From: Calditrichota bacterium | GTDB taxonomy: Bacteria > Zhuqueibacterota > Zhuqueibacteria > Residuimicrobiales > Krinioviventaceae | DNA: 5,768 bases | NCBI GenBank assembly: GCA_003818595.1 | Contig: RPQV01000246.1 | Location: forward strand, 1 to 5,768 | Direction: 5' to 3' | Shown: piece after piece, positions 1 to 5,768 of the stretch | Layout: each line of letters opens with the position of its first letter | Numbering within the stretch: the stretch's first letter is position 1 | Translations under genes and position numbers: made by a program | The notes under the pieces: model-generated | The model's input: only the letters and a program-made list of their open reading frames with translations | Databases searched by the model: none | What the model was told of the DNA's origin: nothing

Positions 1-1271
1 ATATGGGATCCTACCTATCTGACGCCCCCATGAATATTGGCTTTTTGCTGATCGCCATGCTGGAAACCAAGCTGCAGAATCCGTGGGTCATGCTTCCCAT
101 CGTCGGTCATGATGCGCAGTCCATCGGCGCCATTTTGGGAGCGTTGACAGGTTTCAGAATAGGCGCTGAAAAATGGGATGCTCCCATTCGGGCGTTAAGC
201 GCTGAGATGCCGGAAATACTAGACCAAGTCAACGGCAGCGGTTTTCCCATGTCTTACATGGAAATGGCAGATAAAGTCGCTCAAACCGGAAAAACCTTTA
301 TCGAATTTTACGATCATTTTGAATTGACCGGCAGCAAACCACGGCCGCTGCGATTGGACTCGCCGAAATTTCATCTGTCTGTTTTTCCGGTTGAATCTCA
401 TGTTTTGGATTGGCGTGGAGACCACAAGCTGACACTCGAATATGAAAATCTCAGTGAAGTTCCGCAGGAAATTCAACTGGTCATGAATTCTCCCTCTTTG
501 ATTTTCAAGAATCCGATCGTTAATCTCACAGCCGCTGATTGGGAAATCGTCGAACTGGAGAATACTTGCCGTCTCTCAGCCGAGGCGCTCGAACATTTGG
601 TGGATTCAGATGTCGGCGCAGTCAACGCCGCGTTTCCCTATAGTATAGAGGTCATCATTGACAGTGAAATGAATGCGAAAATTCAACGAGGACTTCCCTT
701 TTATGGTTCTTGGATGCTGATAGGCCCCTTTTTCATAAATAATAGGGATGATGAGAAGACTTTGCAGCGGCAAGGCGGTCGTGACGTAATCTTTACGCCT
801 CCTGAGGCGCAAGCTCCAGAATTCACTTATCTCGGCAAGCGTTATTCATTGGAACAGATTCGCCGGCTGGCAGAAACGAAAAACCTGGACGAATTTCCTT
901 TTCAGACCATTCCGTTTCAACCCTCAGGATTTCAAATCGATTTTGCCGAATTGCTTCACGGCCATGGCCCCAAGACGCTTTTCCTTTTCACTCATCTGCA
1001 CAGCAAATCTGTCCAAACGGTTCATCTGGTCATTTACAGTTCAGCGATCGTGACCCTTTGGTGCAATGGCGAACCTATCGTTCAAAAAGCAGTGCAGCAG
1101 TTTGTCGAAAGGCCGCATCTTATTCCGATTCAACTTTCAGCCGGACTAAACGATATCCTCATCCAACTGACGCCGGTCAATGAATATTTAAATTTTTATT
1201 TTGCGGTGCGGGAAAGCGATGAAAAGGGGGCGCCCGGCATATGGTCAACTGACCTGATCCCATTTTTATGA
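1..1271 (+). CDS. ADP-ribosylglycohydrolase-like protein with C-terminal beta-sandwich extension, 5'-truncated by window edge
   Basis: The visible 422 residues are the C-terminal part of a larger protein. The ATG at position 3 is probably internal, because the frame is open to the window edge and the N-terminal region of the glycohydrolase fold is missing. Residues 1-110 (window numbering) match the end of the family: a helical stretch DAPMNIGFLLIAML, then GHDAQSIGAILGALTG at residues 35-50, then an EKW (56-58) and a closing helix. This family normally removes ADP-ribose or cleaves related N-glycosides, using two metal ions held by Asp residues. Here the usual G-x-D-T/A-D-T/S reads G-H-D-A-Q-S: D37 is kept and the second Asp is Gln39. 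Residues about 118-405 are beta-rich, with a W-x-x-I-G-P-F motif (237-243) and a late block LWCNGEPIV...LSAGLNDILIQL (352-389) typical of galactose-binding-like modules. No membrane segment is visible. It converges on glgX. The glycohydrolase assignment is good; substrate and activity are unknown. Confidence 0.82.
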   Translation, partial: MGSYLSDAPMNIGFLLIAMLETKLQNPWVMLPIVGHDAQSIGAILGALTGFRIGAEKWDAPIRALSAEMPEILDQVNGSGFPMSYMEMADKVAQTGKTFIEFYDHFELTGSKPRPLRLDSPKFHLSVFPVESHVLDWRGDHKLTLEYENLSEVPQEIQLVMNSPSLIFKNPIVNLTAADWEIVELENTCRLSAEALEHLVDSDVGAVNAAFPYSIEVIIDSEMNAKIQRGLPFYGSWMLIGPFFINNRDDEKTLQRQGGRDVIFTPPEAQAPEFTYLGKRYSLEQIRRLAETKNLDEFPFQTIPFQPSGFQIDFAELLHGHGPKTLFLFTHLHSKSVQTVHLVIYSSAIVTLWCNGEPIVQKAVQQFVERPHLIPIQLSAGLNDILIQLTPVNEYLNFYFAVRESDEKGAPGIWSTDLIPFL

Positions 1272-1284
1272 GTCAGACGTTCCC

Positions 1285-3369
1285 CTACTGACCCATCAGA
1301 ATGACCACGGAGCGGTCGAAAACAATATAACCGCTCTCTTCAATGGTATTTACACTCTCCGATGCTGTCTTGAGTGAAATGATGTCTTCAGGTGCAGGTA
1401 GATGCGTGTCCGCTATTCGAATCCATCGCCTGCCGTACGGCAGCGGCGGCAGCTCGAATGTTAACGGCTCCCAGAACAAATTCAACATAATATGCAGCTT
1501 TTCCCCATATTCCGGAAAGTGCAGTGTAAACGCCAAAGAGTGCGAATCATCTGACCAATCCGGCTGCCCCAGGCGAACGCCGTGCCACAATAGATGGGCT
1601 TTTTCATGATGTTCACCGATGATGAGCGCGTTTTCCTGGGAAAAGAGTTTCCGATCCTGTACAAATTCGATCAACAGCTTCACATATCGCTGCAGTGCGC
1701 TGTTTTGGCCCAGATTGTCCCAGTTAAACCAGGATAACTCATTATCCTGGCAATAAGCGTTGTTGTTTCCTGCTTGAGTGCGACGAATTTCATCGCCCAT
1801 CAAGATCATCGGTGTGCCCTGCGATATCATCAGAATGGTCATAAAGTTTTTAATCTGCCTGATCCGCAGCGCCTCGATTTGCGGATCGTCTGTGTCGCCC
1901 TCGACACCGCAATTCCAACTGCAGTTCTCATCGAGTCCGTCGCAATTGTCCTCCAGGTTGGCTTGATTGTGTTTATGGTTGTACGAAACCAAATCATTTA
2001 GGGTAAATCCATCGTGACACGTGACAAAATTGATGCTGCGGCTTGGGCCGAGCATGGATTCCGGATAGATATCCGGACTGCCAAGGATGCGGCTGGCGAT
2101 TCGCGGTACAAATGCATCATCCCCGCGGACAAATCGTCGAACGTCATCGCGATAATGGCCGTTCCATTCAGCCCAGCGATTGCCGGCGAAGGAGCCGACC
2201 TGATAAAGGCCGGCGGCATCCCACGCCTCGGCGATGATTTTTGCATGAGCAATTTCAGGGATTGACTCGATGGAGAGAAGCGTGGGCGGATTTTGCAAAG
2301 GTCGTCCTTCTTCATCACGACTCAACACGGATGCCAAATCAAAACGAAATCCATCGACGTGCATTTCCATCACCCAATAGCGCAGGCAATCAAGGATCAT
2401 CCTTCTCACCACAGAGCGATTGGCATTCAAAGAGTTGCCGGTGCCGCTATAATTGGCATATTTCGACTTGTCCTTTTCCAGGATATAATAGGTCTCGTTC
2501 TCCAATCCCCGCAGAGAAAATGTCGGACCTTCATGTCCTCCTTCCGCGGTATGGTTAAAAACGACATCGAGCAGGACTTCAATCCCTGCGCGATGGAGCG
2601 CCTTGACCATGTCACGGAATTCGTCCAACACCCCCAGCGGATTTTTGACCGAACTGTATCCCATGTGGGGAGCGAAGAAAGAGATGGGATTATACCCCCA
2701 GTAGTTGACCAATGGAGACGGCACATCCTGTTCATCGAACTGCTGTACAGGCATCAATTCAACAGCTGTGATGCCGCATGATTGAAGATAGGGGATCTTT
2801 TCAATGAGTCCTTTAAAAGTCCCCCGAATATCGGTTGCCAGTCCTGAAGTGGGATGTTTGGTAAATCCCCCCACATGCAGTTCATAAATGACCGATTCGA
2901 AATAATCATAGCGAAGGGGATAATCATCTTCCCAATTAAAAGTGGAAGTATCGACGACCACAGACTTGACGGCATGGGCGCAATTATCACCGGGGCTTAT
3001 GGCGGCTTCCCGCTGGTAATTTTTACCGAAATTTAGTGCTTTGGCATAAGGATCAATCAGCACCTTATGTCCGTCAAATCGATATCCTTTATCCGGTGCA
3101 AAAGGTCCATAAACGCGATAGCCATACAATTGTCCCGGCTTGAGCCCGGGGACAAAAACGTGCCAGTAATAAAAAGTGCGATTCACCTGATCGTTCAATG
3201 GGATGATTCGTGCGGGAGCTTTGGCATCATCATCATCAAACAATAAAAGTTCGACCGCATTAGCATTGCGCGAATAGATACTGAAATTAACCCCGTCGGG
3301 ATAAACCGTGGCGCCCACTGGATAACTGCGGCCATTACCCTTATCGGTATGAATAGTACGACTTTTCAT
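1285..3369 (-). CDS. glgX: Glycogen debranching enzyme GlgX (isoamylase-type, GH13)
   Basis: This 694-residue cytoplasmic enzyme hydrolyses alpha-1,6 branch linkages of glycogen or limit dextrin. Its length is normal for GlgX/TreX. The N-terminus RSYPVGATVYPDGVNFSIYS (residues 14-33) opens a CBM48 domain to about residue 100. The GH13 barrel follows (about 155-570), and a beta-rich C-terminal domain ends the protein. All four conserved GH13 regions are present: DVVFNH (268-273), HVDGFRFD with nucleophile D344, AEAWD with acid/base E381, and TCHDG with transition-state stabiliser D453. The GlgX-type stretch HYRDDVRRFVRGD (405-417) and the YCQDNELSWFNW block (539-550) favour GlgX over TreZ. The start MKSRTIHTDKG is the only sensible one, since an in-frame stop lies shortly upstream, although the purine-rich site before it (GAAAGAACAGAAAAG) is a weak ribosome-binding site. 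It lies 110 bp downstream of the barrel gene and ends 13 bp from the convergent glycohydrolase gene. No glgA, glgB, glgC or glgP is in view. Confidence 0.97.
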   Translation of the reverse strand: MKSRTIHTDKGNGRSYPVGATVYPDGVNFSIYSRNANAVELLLFDDDDAKAPARIIPLNDQVNRTFYYWHVFVPGLKPGQLYGYRVYGPFAPDKGYRFDGHKVLIDPYAKALNFGKNYQREAAISPGDNCAHAVKSVVVDTSTFNWEDDYPLRYDYFESVIYELHVGGFTKHPTSGLATDIRGTFKGLIEKIPYLQSCGITAVELMPVQQFDEQDVPSPLVNYWGYNPISFFAPHMGYSSVKNPLGVLDEFRDMVKALHRAGIEVLLDVVFNHTAEGGHEGPTFSLRGLENETYYILEKDKSKYANYSGTGNSLNANRSVVRRMILDCLRYWVMEMHVDGFRFDLASVLSRDEEGRPLQNPPTLLSIESIPEIAHAKIIAEAWDAAGLYQVGSFAGNRWAEWNGHYRDDVRRFVRGDDAFVPRIASRILGSPDIYPESMLGPSRSINFVTCHDGFTLNDLVSYNHKHNQANLEDNCDGLDENCSWNCGVEGDTDDPQIEALRIRQIKNFMTILMISQGTPMILMGDEIRRTQAGNNNAYCQDNELSWFNWDNLGQNSALQRYVKLLIEFVQDRKLFSQENALIIGEHHEKAHLLWHGVRLGQPDWSDDSHSLAFTLHFPEYGEKLHIMLNLFWEPLTFELPPLPYGRRWIRIADTHLPAPEDIISLKTASESVNTIEESGYIVFDRSVVILMGQ
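1310..1336. repeat. Inverted repeat in the 3' end of glgX, possible weak terminator for the convergent gene
   Basis: GAGCGGT (1310-1316) and ACCGCTC (1330-1336) are perfect 7-bp inverted arms around a 13-nt A-rich loop; one further G·T pair extends the stem. It lies 38 bp past the stop codon of the plus-strand gene, inside the last codons of glgX. A run of T does not follow it: the downstream sequence is TCTTCAATGG. It is therefore at best a weak intrinsic terminator, or simply coding sequence. Confidence 0.25.
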
Positions 3370-3386
3370 GCTTTTCTGTTCTTTCG

Positions 3387-3479
3387 TCAGGAGGAATAAA
3401 AGCGACGATTGTTCGGCAACCCGATTTTTTTGATCACAGCCTCATATAGGCTTTGGGATGCGACCACCAGCACTTTCAC
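3387..3479 (-). CDS. Possible 30-codon ORF between the barrel gene and glgX, function unknown
   Basis: Directly after the TAA of the barrel gene, and in the same frame, a GTG codon opens a 30-codon reading frame that ends with TGA 17 bp before glgX. The predicted peptide starts MKVLVVASQSLYEAV, has a helical pattern with Leu/Ile/Val spacing (SLYEAVIKKIGL) and a basic tail (NNRRF). The composition looks protein-like for so short a frame. Against it, no Shine-Dalgarno sequence precedes the GTG and I recognise no family. It could be a real small protein translated by coupling to the barrel gene, a remnant of a decayed gene, or a chance frame in a 110-bp spacer. The rest of this spacer shows no convincing promoter or terminator. 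Confidence 0.22.
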   Translation of the reverse strand: MKVLVVASQSLYEAVIKKIGLPNNRRFYSS

Positions 3480-4022
3480 TTAAAAACCGAAAACCAAGCC
3501 GACTGAGAGAGTTGACAATCGATCATAAGAATCGACCTCAAAACGCTCCCACTCCGCCCGCACGCTGAGCGATCCTAATCTGAATGCGGCACCGAATCCC
3601 CAACAGAAATCAGACCCTTCATCGGTTATTTCCTCGCTCAGACCGGTCACCTCCTGATCCCAAAGTAAAACACCGGCTTTGGCAAACAGAATCAGCAATT
3701 TCATGTCGATATTGCCGATTGCATGAAGATCATAACCGGTCATGTTCGATTCCACGTTTATATCAGCCATTTTGCTTTTCACCGTGCCGAAAGATCGATA
3801 ACCGCCTTCGAGCGCCAAAATGGAACCCATGCGGACGCCGGCCAGTAATTTAAAGGCAAAGCCGTTCTCATCGAGTTCGAGATCGCCTTCCTCAAGATCG
3901 CTAATTTCAGTCTGCACATAACTTTGACCGACACAGCCGCCAAAATAAACATTCTGTTTGGCTGATGCCAAAAGAGGGAAAAAACAAATCAGGATCACCG
4001 GCGCATAAAGTTTCATTTTCAT
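3480..4022 (-). CDS. Small outer-membrane beta-barrel protein (OmpA-like/OMP_b-brl type)
   Basis: The protein has 180 residues. A Sec signal peptide (residues 1-21) has a basic start MKMK, a hydrophobic core and an ASA cleavage site before KQN. The mature chain of about 159 residues fits an eight-stranded barrel. GFAFKLLAGVRMGSILALEGGYRSFG matches the strand-turn-strand block common in these families, with residues alternating towards membrane and lumen; key residues are the LEGGYRSFG at about 71-79. The chain ends SVGLVFGF, which fits the barrel-assembly beta-signal (polar-x-G-x-x-hydrophobic-x-hydrophobic) with a terminal Phe. Two Cys (about 30 and 140) survive in the mature part and might pair. 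I chose the ATG at 4022 because GGAGG lies five bases before it; a longer frame from a TTG at 4034 would place that site inside the coding region and spoil the signal peptide. The role is unknown: membrane stability, adhesion or transport of small molecules are all possible. Confidence 0.85.
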   Translation of the reverse strand: MKMKLYAPVILICFFPLLASAKQNVYFGGCVGQSYVQTEISDLEEGDLELDENGFAFKLLAGVRMGSILALEGGYRSFGTVKSKMADINVESNMTGYDLHAIGNIDMKLLILFAKAGVLLWDQEVTGLSEEITDEGSDFCWGFGAAFRLGSLSVRAEWERFEVDSYDRLSTLSVGLVFGF

Positions 4023-4027
4023 TGTAA

Positions 4028-4032
4028 CCTCC
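4028..4032 (-). promoter_or_regulatory. Shine-Dalgarno site that fixes the start of the barrel gene
   Basis: On the minus strand the sequence reads TTGGAGGTTACAATG: a GGAGG core with a five-base spacer to the ATG at 4022. It is the strongest ribosome-binding site in the window and rules out the in-frame TTG at 4034 as the start. Confidence 0.8.
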
Positions 4033-4045
4033 AATACAGCAAACG

Positions 4046-4055
4046 ATCAATTGAT
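4046..4055. repeat. 10-bp perfect palindrome upstream of the barrel gene
   Basis: ATCAATTGAT is a perfect palindrome lying 24 to 33 bases before the barrel ATG and just downstream of the TATAAAAT box. If that box is a real -10 element, the palindrome would sit at the transcription start, where a repressor could bind. No second copy is seen elsewhere in the window, so operator function is only a possibility. Confidence 0.2.
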
Positions 4056-4063
4056 ATTTTATA
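4056..4063 (-). promoter_or_regulatory. Candidate -10 box for the barrel gene
   Basis: The minus strand reads TATAAAAT, about 34 bases before the start codon, leaving room for a short leader with the GGAGG site. No recognisable TTGACA-like -35 lies 16 to 18 bases upstream: the sequence there is TATTTC or ATATTT. A neighbouring TATATTTCG resembles the Bacteroidota-type TAnnTTTG -7 element but lacks the matching -33 TTTG at the right distance. The promoter call is weak. Confidence 0.25.
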
Positions 4064-4078
4064 ACCCAGTCCGGGCTA
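4062..4078 (-). other. Small hairpin between the radical SAM and barrel genes
   Basis: As minus-strand RNA, UAGCCC and GGGUUA can pair (six pairs, one of them G·U) around a GGACU loop. No U-run follows; the next bases are UAAAAU. It is therefore not a standard terminator for the radical SAM gene upstream. It overlaps the candidate -10 box of the barrel gene. Confidence 0.2.
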
Positions 4079-4103
4079 TCGAAATATAATTCTCAGCAAA
4101 GAC

Positions 4104-4116
4104 ATATGCCACATAT
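4104..4116. repeat. Short inverted repeat ATATG-N3-CATAT
   Basis: ATATG (4104-4108) and CATAT (4112-4116) are perfect five-base arms around CCA, within the 135-bp non-coding gap (4023-4157). The AT-rich composition makes chance likely. Apart from this, the candidate -10 box, the hairpin and the 10-bp palindrome, I see nothing else in that gap. Confidence 0.15.
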
Positions 4117-4157
4117 TTTTATCAACAGTTGCGCTCTCTTACGTTGGCATCATTCAC

Positions 4158-5726
4158 TCATTCTGATGACGATTCGATTCCTTTCTGCAATTGTTCCATC
4201 CTACCCATGGGAACACGTATGTATTCAAGCCAATGGGCGGGGATGTCTTTGGGCTTGACAGCAAAGGCAGATTGTTGCCGGCGACGGTTCGATATCAAGT
4301 ATTTGATAAACTGGATTCCGGCAGCGATTGAACGACGCCCTTCGCGGGGAGAGAAAAACGCCTGCCTGATCTTATAAAACAGGTAGCGAAAGCTGAAATG
4401 GTATCGGCGGAATGCCTTTTCGCAAAATTGTTCAATCTGTTGCGGCGACAAACCGGGCAGATTGAGCACGCAGCGATGCCCGCCATCGTCAGTCACCCAT
4501 TTATCAAATGACTCGTCCACCAAATAGCCTTCTCTCTGGTAATATGCGTATGCTCCGGTGCCGGGATAGGGCATGACAGGATAAAATTGAGCGCTGTCCG
4601 GTTTGATTGTCTTGGCCAGCTTTAACGTCCTTTTCATGGTATCGCGAGTTTCTCCAGGGAATCCCACCATAAAACAGCCATGGACCAGCAGTCCCAATTT
4701 ATGCGCATCATCCACAAAGCGTTTTTGAATGGCGGTGTTTTGTCCCTTGCGCATGATACGAAGAATGCGATCATCCCCGGACTCGAATCCCACAGCAGTG
4801 TTGCGCAGTCCTGCCTCCTTCAATGCTTTGAGGGTATCGAAATCAACGGTTGTGCGTAGATTGGCAAAAAAGGGAAGTCTCACGTTTTGTTCCTTGACCA
4901 GCACGGCAAATTGACGCGCAAAATGGCGATCCGCAGCAAAATTATCATCCTCAAACGTGATTTCTTTGACCTCCGGCATATTTTCCTGCACCCACAGCAT
5001 CTCGGCGACAATATCCTGTGGTGTTCGATGGCGATAACGATGACCATGGATCACCTGGGGATACACACAATAAAAGCAGACCGCATTGCAGCCGCGTCCG
5101 CCGATGAGCATCACCATGGGATGATAAGAGAGATTAAAATAATAATCGCATGGATTTAAAAATCGTTTATAGATGGGTGAAATCCACGGCAACTCATCCA
5201 GATTTTCGATTAATGGACGCTCTTCCGTTTTCCGATATGTATTGAACTGTTTATAGGCAATTCCCCGTACTTGATCCAATGGAGTGTTGTTTTCGAGCGC
5301 ATCGGCGATATCAGCGATAATCAGGTCATATTCGCCGATTGCCGCGAAATCGATCGTGGGTTCAAGCTGCAAAGTCTCCTGCCACATGGCTGTCACTTGG
5401 GTTCCGGTCATGACCACCTTGGACTCCGGCAGCAATCTTTTGAGTTCGCCGGCAATCCTGCAGTCAGATGACCAGCTGGCAGTTACGGATTCAATCACCA
5501 TCAACTCGGGTTGAAATTCAGCGGCACATTCAAGTAAATCGGCCTTGCTTTTACCCGATGCCGGACAATCGATTAAATGAATGGAATGACCTCGTTTTTC
5601 AGCGACGGCAGCGGCAAAAGCGAGCCAATACGGATAATACATGGTTCCGGATTTGATGACGCCCGGGCTGCGCTGCGCCCTGCTGAAACGCCCGATGAAG
5701 GGCGGATTGATCAGTAAAATCTTCAT
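4158..5726 (-). CDS. Cobalamin-binding radical SAM protein, HpnJ/BchE-like
   Basis: The enzyme has 522 residues. Residues 1-165 form a B12-binding Rossmann-type domain, opening MKILLINPPF and closing with the DFAAIGEYD block (126-134). Residues about 200-420 are the radical SAM barrel. RGCNAVCFYC gives the CX3CX2C cluster motif (C213, C217, C220) that binds the 4Fe-4S cluster and cleaves SAM; FEDDNF (258-263), VGFESGDDRIL (312-322) and MVGFPGET (353-360) are the usual SAM-binding and barrel-strand motifs. The basic C-terminal region (440-485, YLFYKIRQAFFSP...) is typical of this subgroup. From memory, YYPYWLA, IYKRFL, GHRYRHR and PEVKEITFEDD resemble HpnJ, which helps form the cyclitol-ether headgroup of hopanoids, but no hopanoid gene is visible, so I give no symbol. 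Such enzymes methylate or rearrange unactivated carbons. In the motif usually written GGPHAT the His is Gln110. MKILLINPPF is the typical family start; the preceding GTGAGAGTGAA is a weak ribosome-binding site. Confidence 0.93.
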   Translation of the reverse strand: MKILLINPPFIGRFSRAQRSPGVIKSGTMYYPYWLAFAAAVAEKRGHSIHLIDCPASGKSKADLLECAAEFQPELMVIESVTASWSSDCRIAGELKRLLPESKVVMTGTQVTAMWQETLQLEPTIDFAAIGEYDLIIADIADALENNTPLDQVRGIAYKQFNTYRKTEERPLIENLDELPWISPIYKRFLNPCDYYFNLSYHPMVMLIGGRGCNAVCFYCVYPQVIHGHRYRHRTPQDIVAEMLWVQENMPEVKEITFEDDNFAADRHFARQFAVLVKEQNVRLPFFANLRTTVDFDTLKALKEAGLRNTAVGFESGDDRILRIMRKGQNTAIQKRFVDDAHKLGLLVHGCFMVGFPGETRDTMKRTLKLAKTIKPDSAQFYPVMPYPGTGAYAYYQREGYLVDESFDKWVTDDGGHRCVLNLPGLSPQQIEQFCEKAFRRYHFSFRYLFYKIRQAFFSPREGRRSIAAGIQFIKYLISNRRRQQSAFAVKPKDIPAHWLEYIRVPMGRMEQLQKGIESSSE

Positions 5727-5768
5727 TTCACTCTCACTTTTGAATTTCGAATTGTTTTTGAATGGTCA
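5727..5768 (-). other. Leader of the radical SAM gene, possibly containing the end of an upstream gene
   Basis: These 42 bases precede the radical SAM start on the minus strand. One frame stays open across them and would stop at a TGA overlapping the start codon (ATGA). A second frame is open until a TGA at 5734-5736. Either could be the tail of an upstream gene, but the stretch is too short to decide. TTTTGAAT occurs twice (5738-5745 and 5756-5763), 18 bases apart, in AT-rich sequence. No clear promoter is visible. Confidence 0.3.

Noticed and set aside
1224..1240. GGGCGCCC self-complementary stretch followed by CCTTTT on the minus strand as a glgX terminator
   Set aside because: The stem would have only three or four pairs with an adequate loop, and the T-run is only four bases; the sequence is explained by coding of the convergent gene.
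1243..1254. GGTCAACTGACC near-palindrome
   Set aside because: It is a short imperfect palindrome inside coding sequence, with no second copy and no promoter nearby.
2293..2781. 162-codon plus-strand open frame antisense to glgX
   Set aside because: It lies wholly inside the catalytic-domain coding region of glgX, which has all GH13 motifs. The translation is low in recognisable structure, so it is a shadow frame.
3390..3396. Strong GGAGG-like site on the plus strand
   Set aside because: No ATG or GTG follows at a suitable distance. The only nearby start is a TTG about 14 bases away that opens a 24-codon frame with no protein-like features.
3424..3456. T-run and AGCC...GGCT hairpin in the barrel-glgX spacer as a terminator
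   Set aside because: On the minus strand the hairpin is followed by an A-run rather than a T-run, and on the plus strand the T-run comes before the hairpin. Neither orientation makes an intrinsic terminator.
4023..4034. TTG-initiated four-residue extension of the barrel protein
   Set aside because: The GGAGG ribosome-binding site lies within this extension at ideal distance from the ATG at 4022, and the signal peptide begins naturally there.
5738..5763. TTTTGAAT direct repeat, 18 bases apart
   Set aside because: The copies are 8-base and AT-rich in an AT-rich leader. Chance is likely, and two copies do not define an array or iteron set.

Overview
The window holds four protein-coding genes that read intact apart from truncation at the left edge, from a Gram-negative-type bacterium. 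The evidence for a Gram-negative is a small outer-membrane beta-barrel protein with a signal peptide and a textbook C-terminal barrel-assembly signal. Base composition looks balanced. Intergenic gaps are moderate, ribosome-binding sites are mostly weak, and there are no tRNAs, rRNAs, CRISPR arrays, insertion sequences or long repeats. The gene types would fit an environmental lineage such as the FCB group (Calditrichota/KSB1-like or Bacteroidota-related), but that is a guess from overall flavour, not from a marker gene.

Layout from left to right. Positions 1-1271 (+) carry the 3' part of an ADP-ribosylglycohydrolase-like gene whose N-terminal region lies outside the window. It continues into a long C-terminal beta-rich extension that looks like a galactose-binding-type module. 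Converging on it, only 13 bp away, is a full-length glycogen debranching enzyme, glgX (1285-3369, -). Upstream of glgX, on the same strand, is a 110-bp gap containing a possible 30-codon ORF that begins directly after the stop codon of the next gene. That next gene (3480-4022, -) encodes an OmpA/OMP_b-brl-type small barrel. Its start is fixed by a clear GGAGG site that shows the longer TTG-initiated reading to be wrong. A 135-bp non-coding stretch (4023-4157) with a TATAAAAT box and small palindromes separates it from a cobalamin-binding radical SAM enzyme (4158-5726, -). From memory of the family, that enzyme most resembles HpnJ/BchE-type proteins. The last 42 bases lie upstream of it and may include the end of another gene.

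How the genes might work together: the three minus-strand genes are codirectional, but gaps of 135 and 110 bp and a candidate promoter argue against one tight operon. GlgX points to storage-polysaccharide turnover, the barrel to envelope biology, and the radical SAM enzyme to methylation or rearrangement of a lipid, glycan or other small molecule. No single pathway is evident. The points most worth a second look are the altered metal-binding motif and appended module of the ADP-ribosylglycohydrolase-like protein, the HpnJ-like enzyme with no visible hopanoid neighbours, and the tiny ORF behind the barrel gene. I see no convincing undescribed multi-gene system here.
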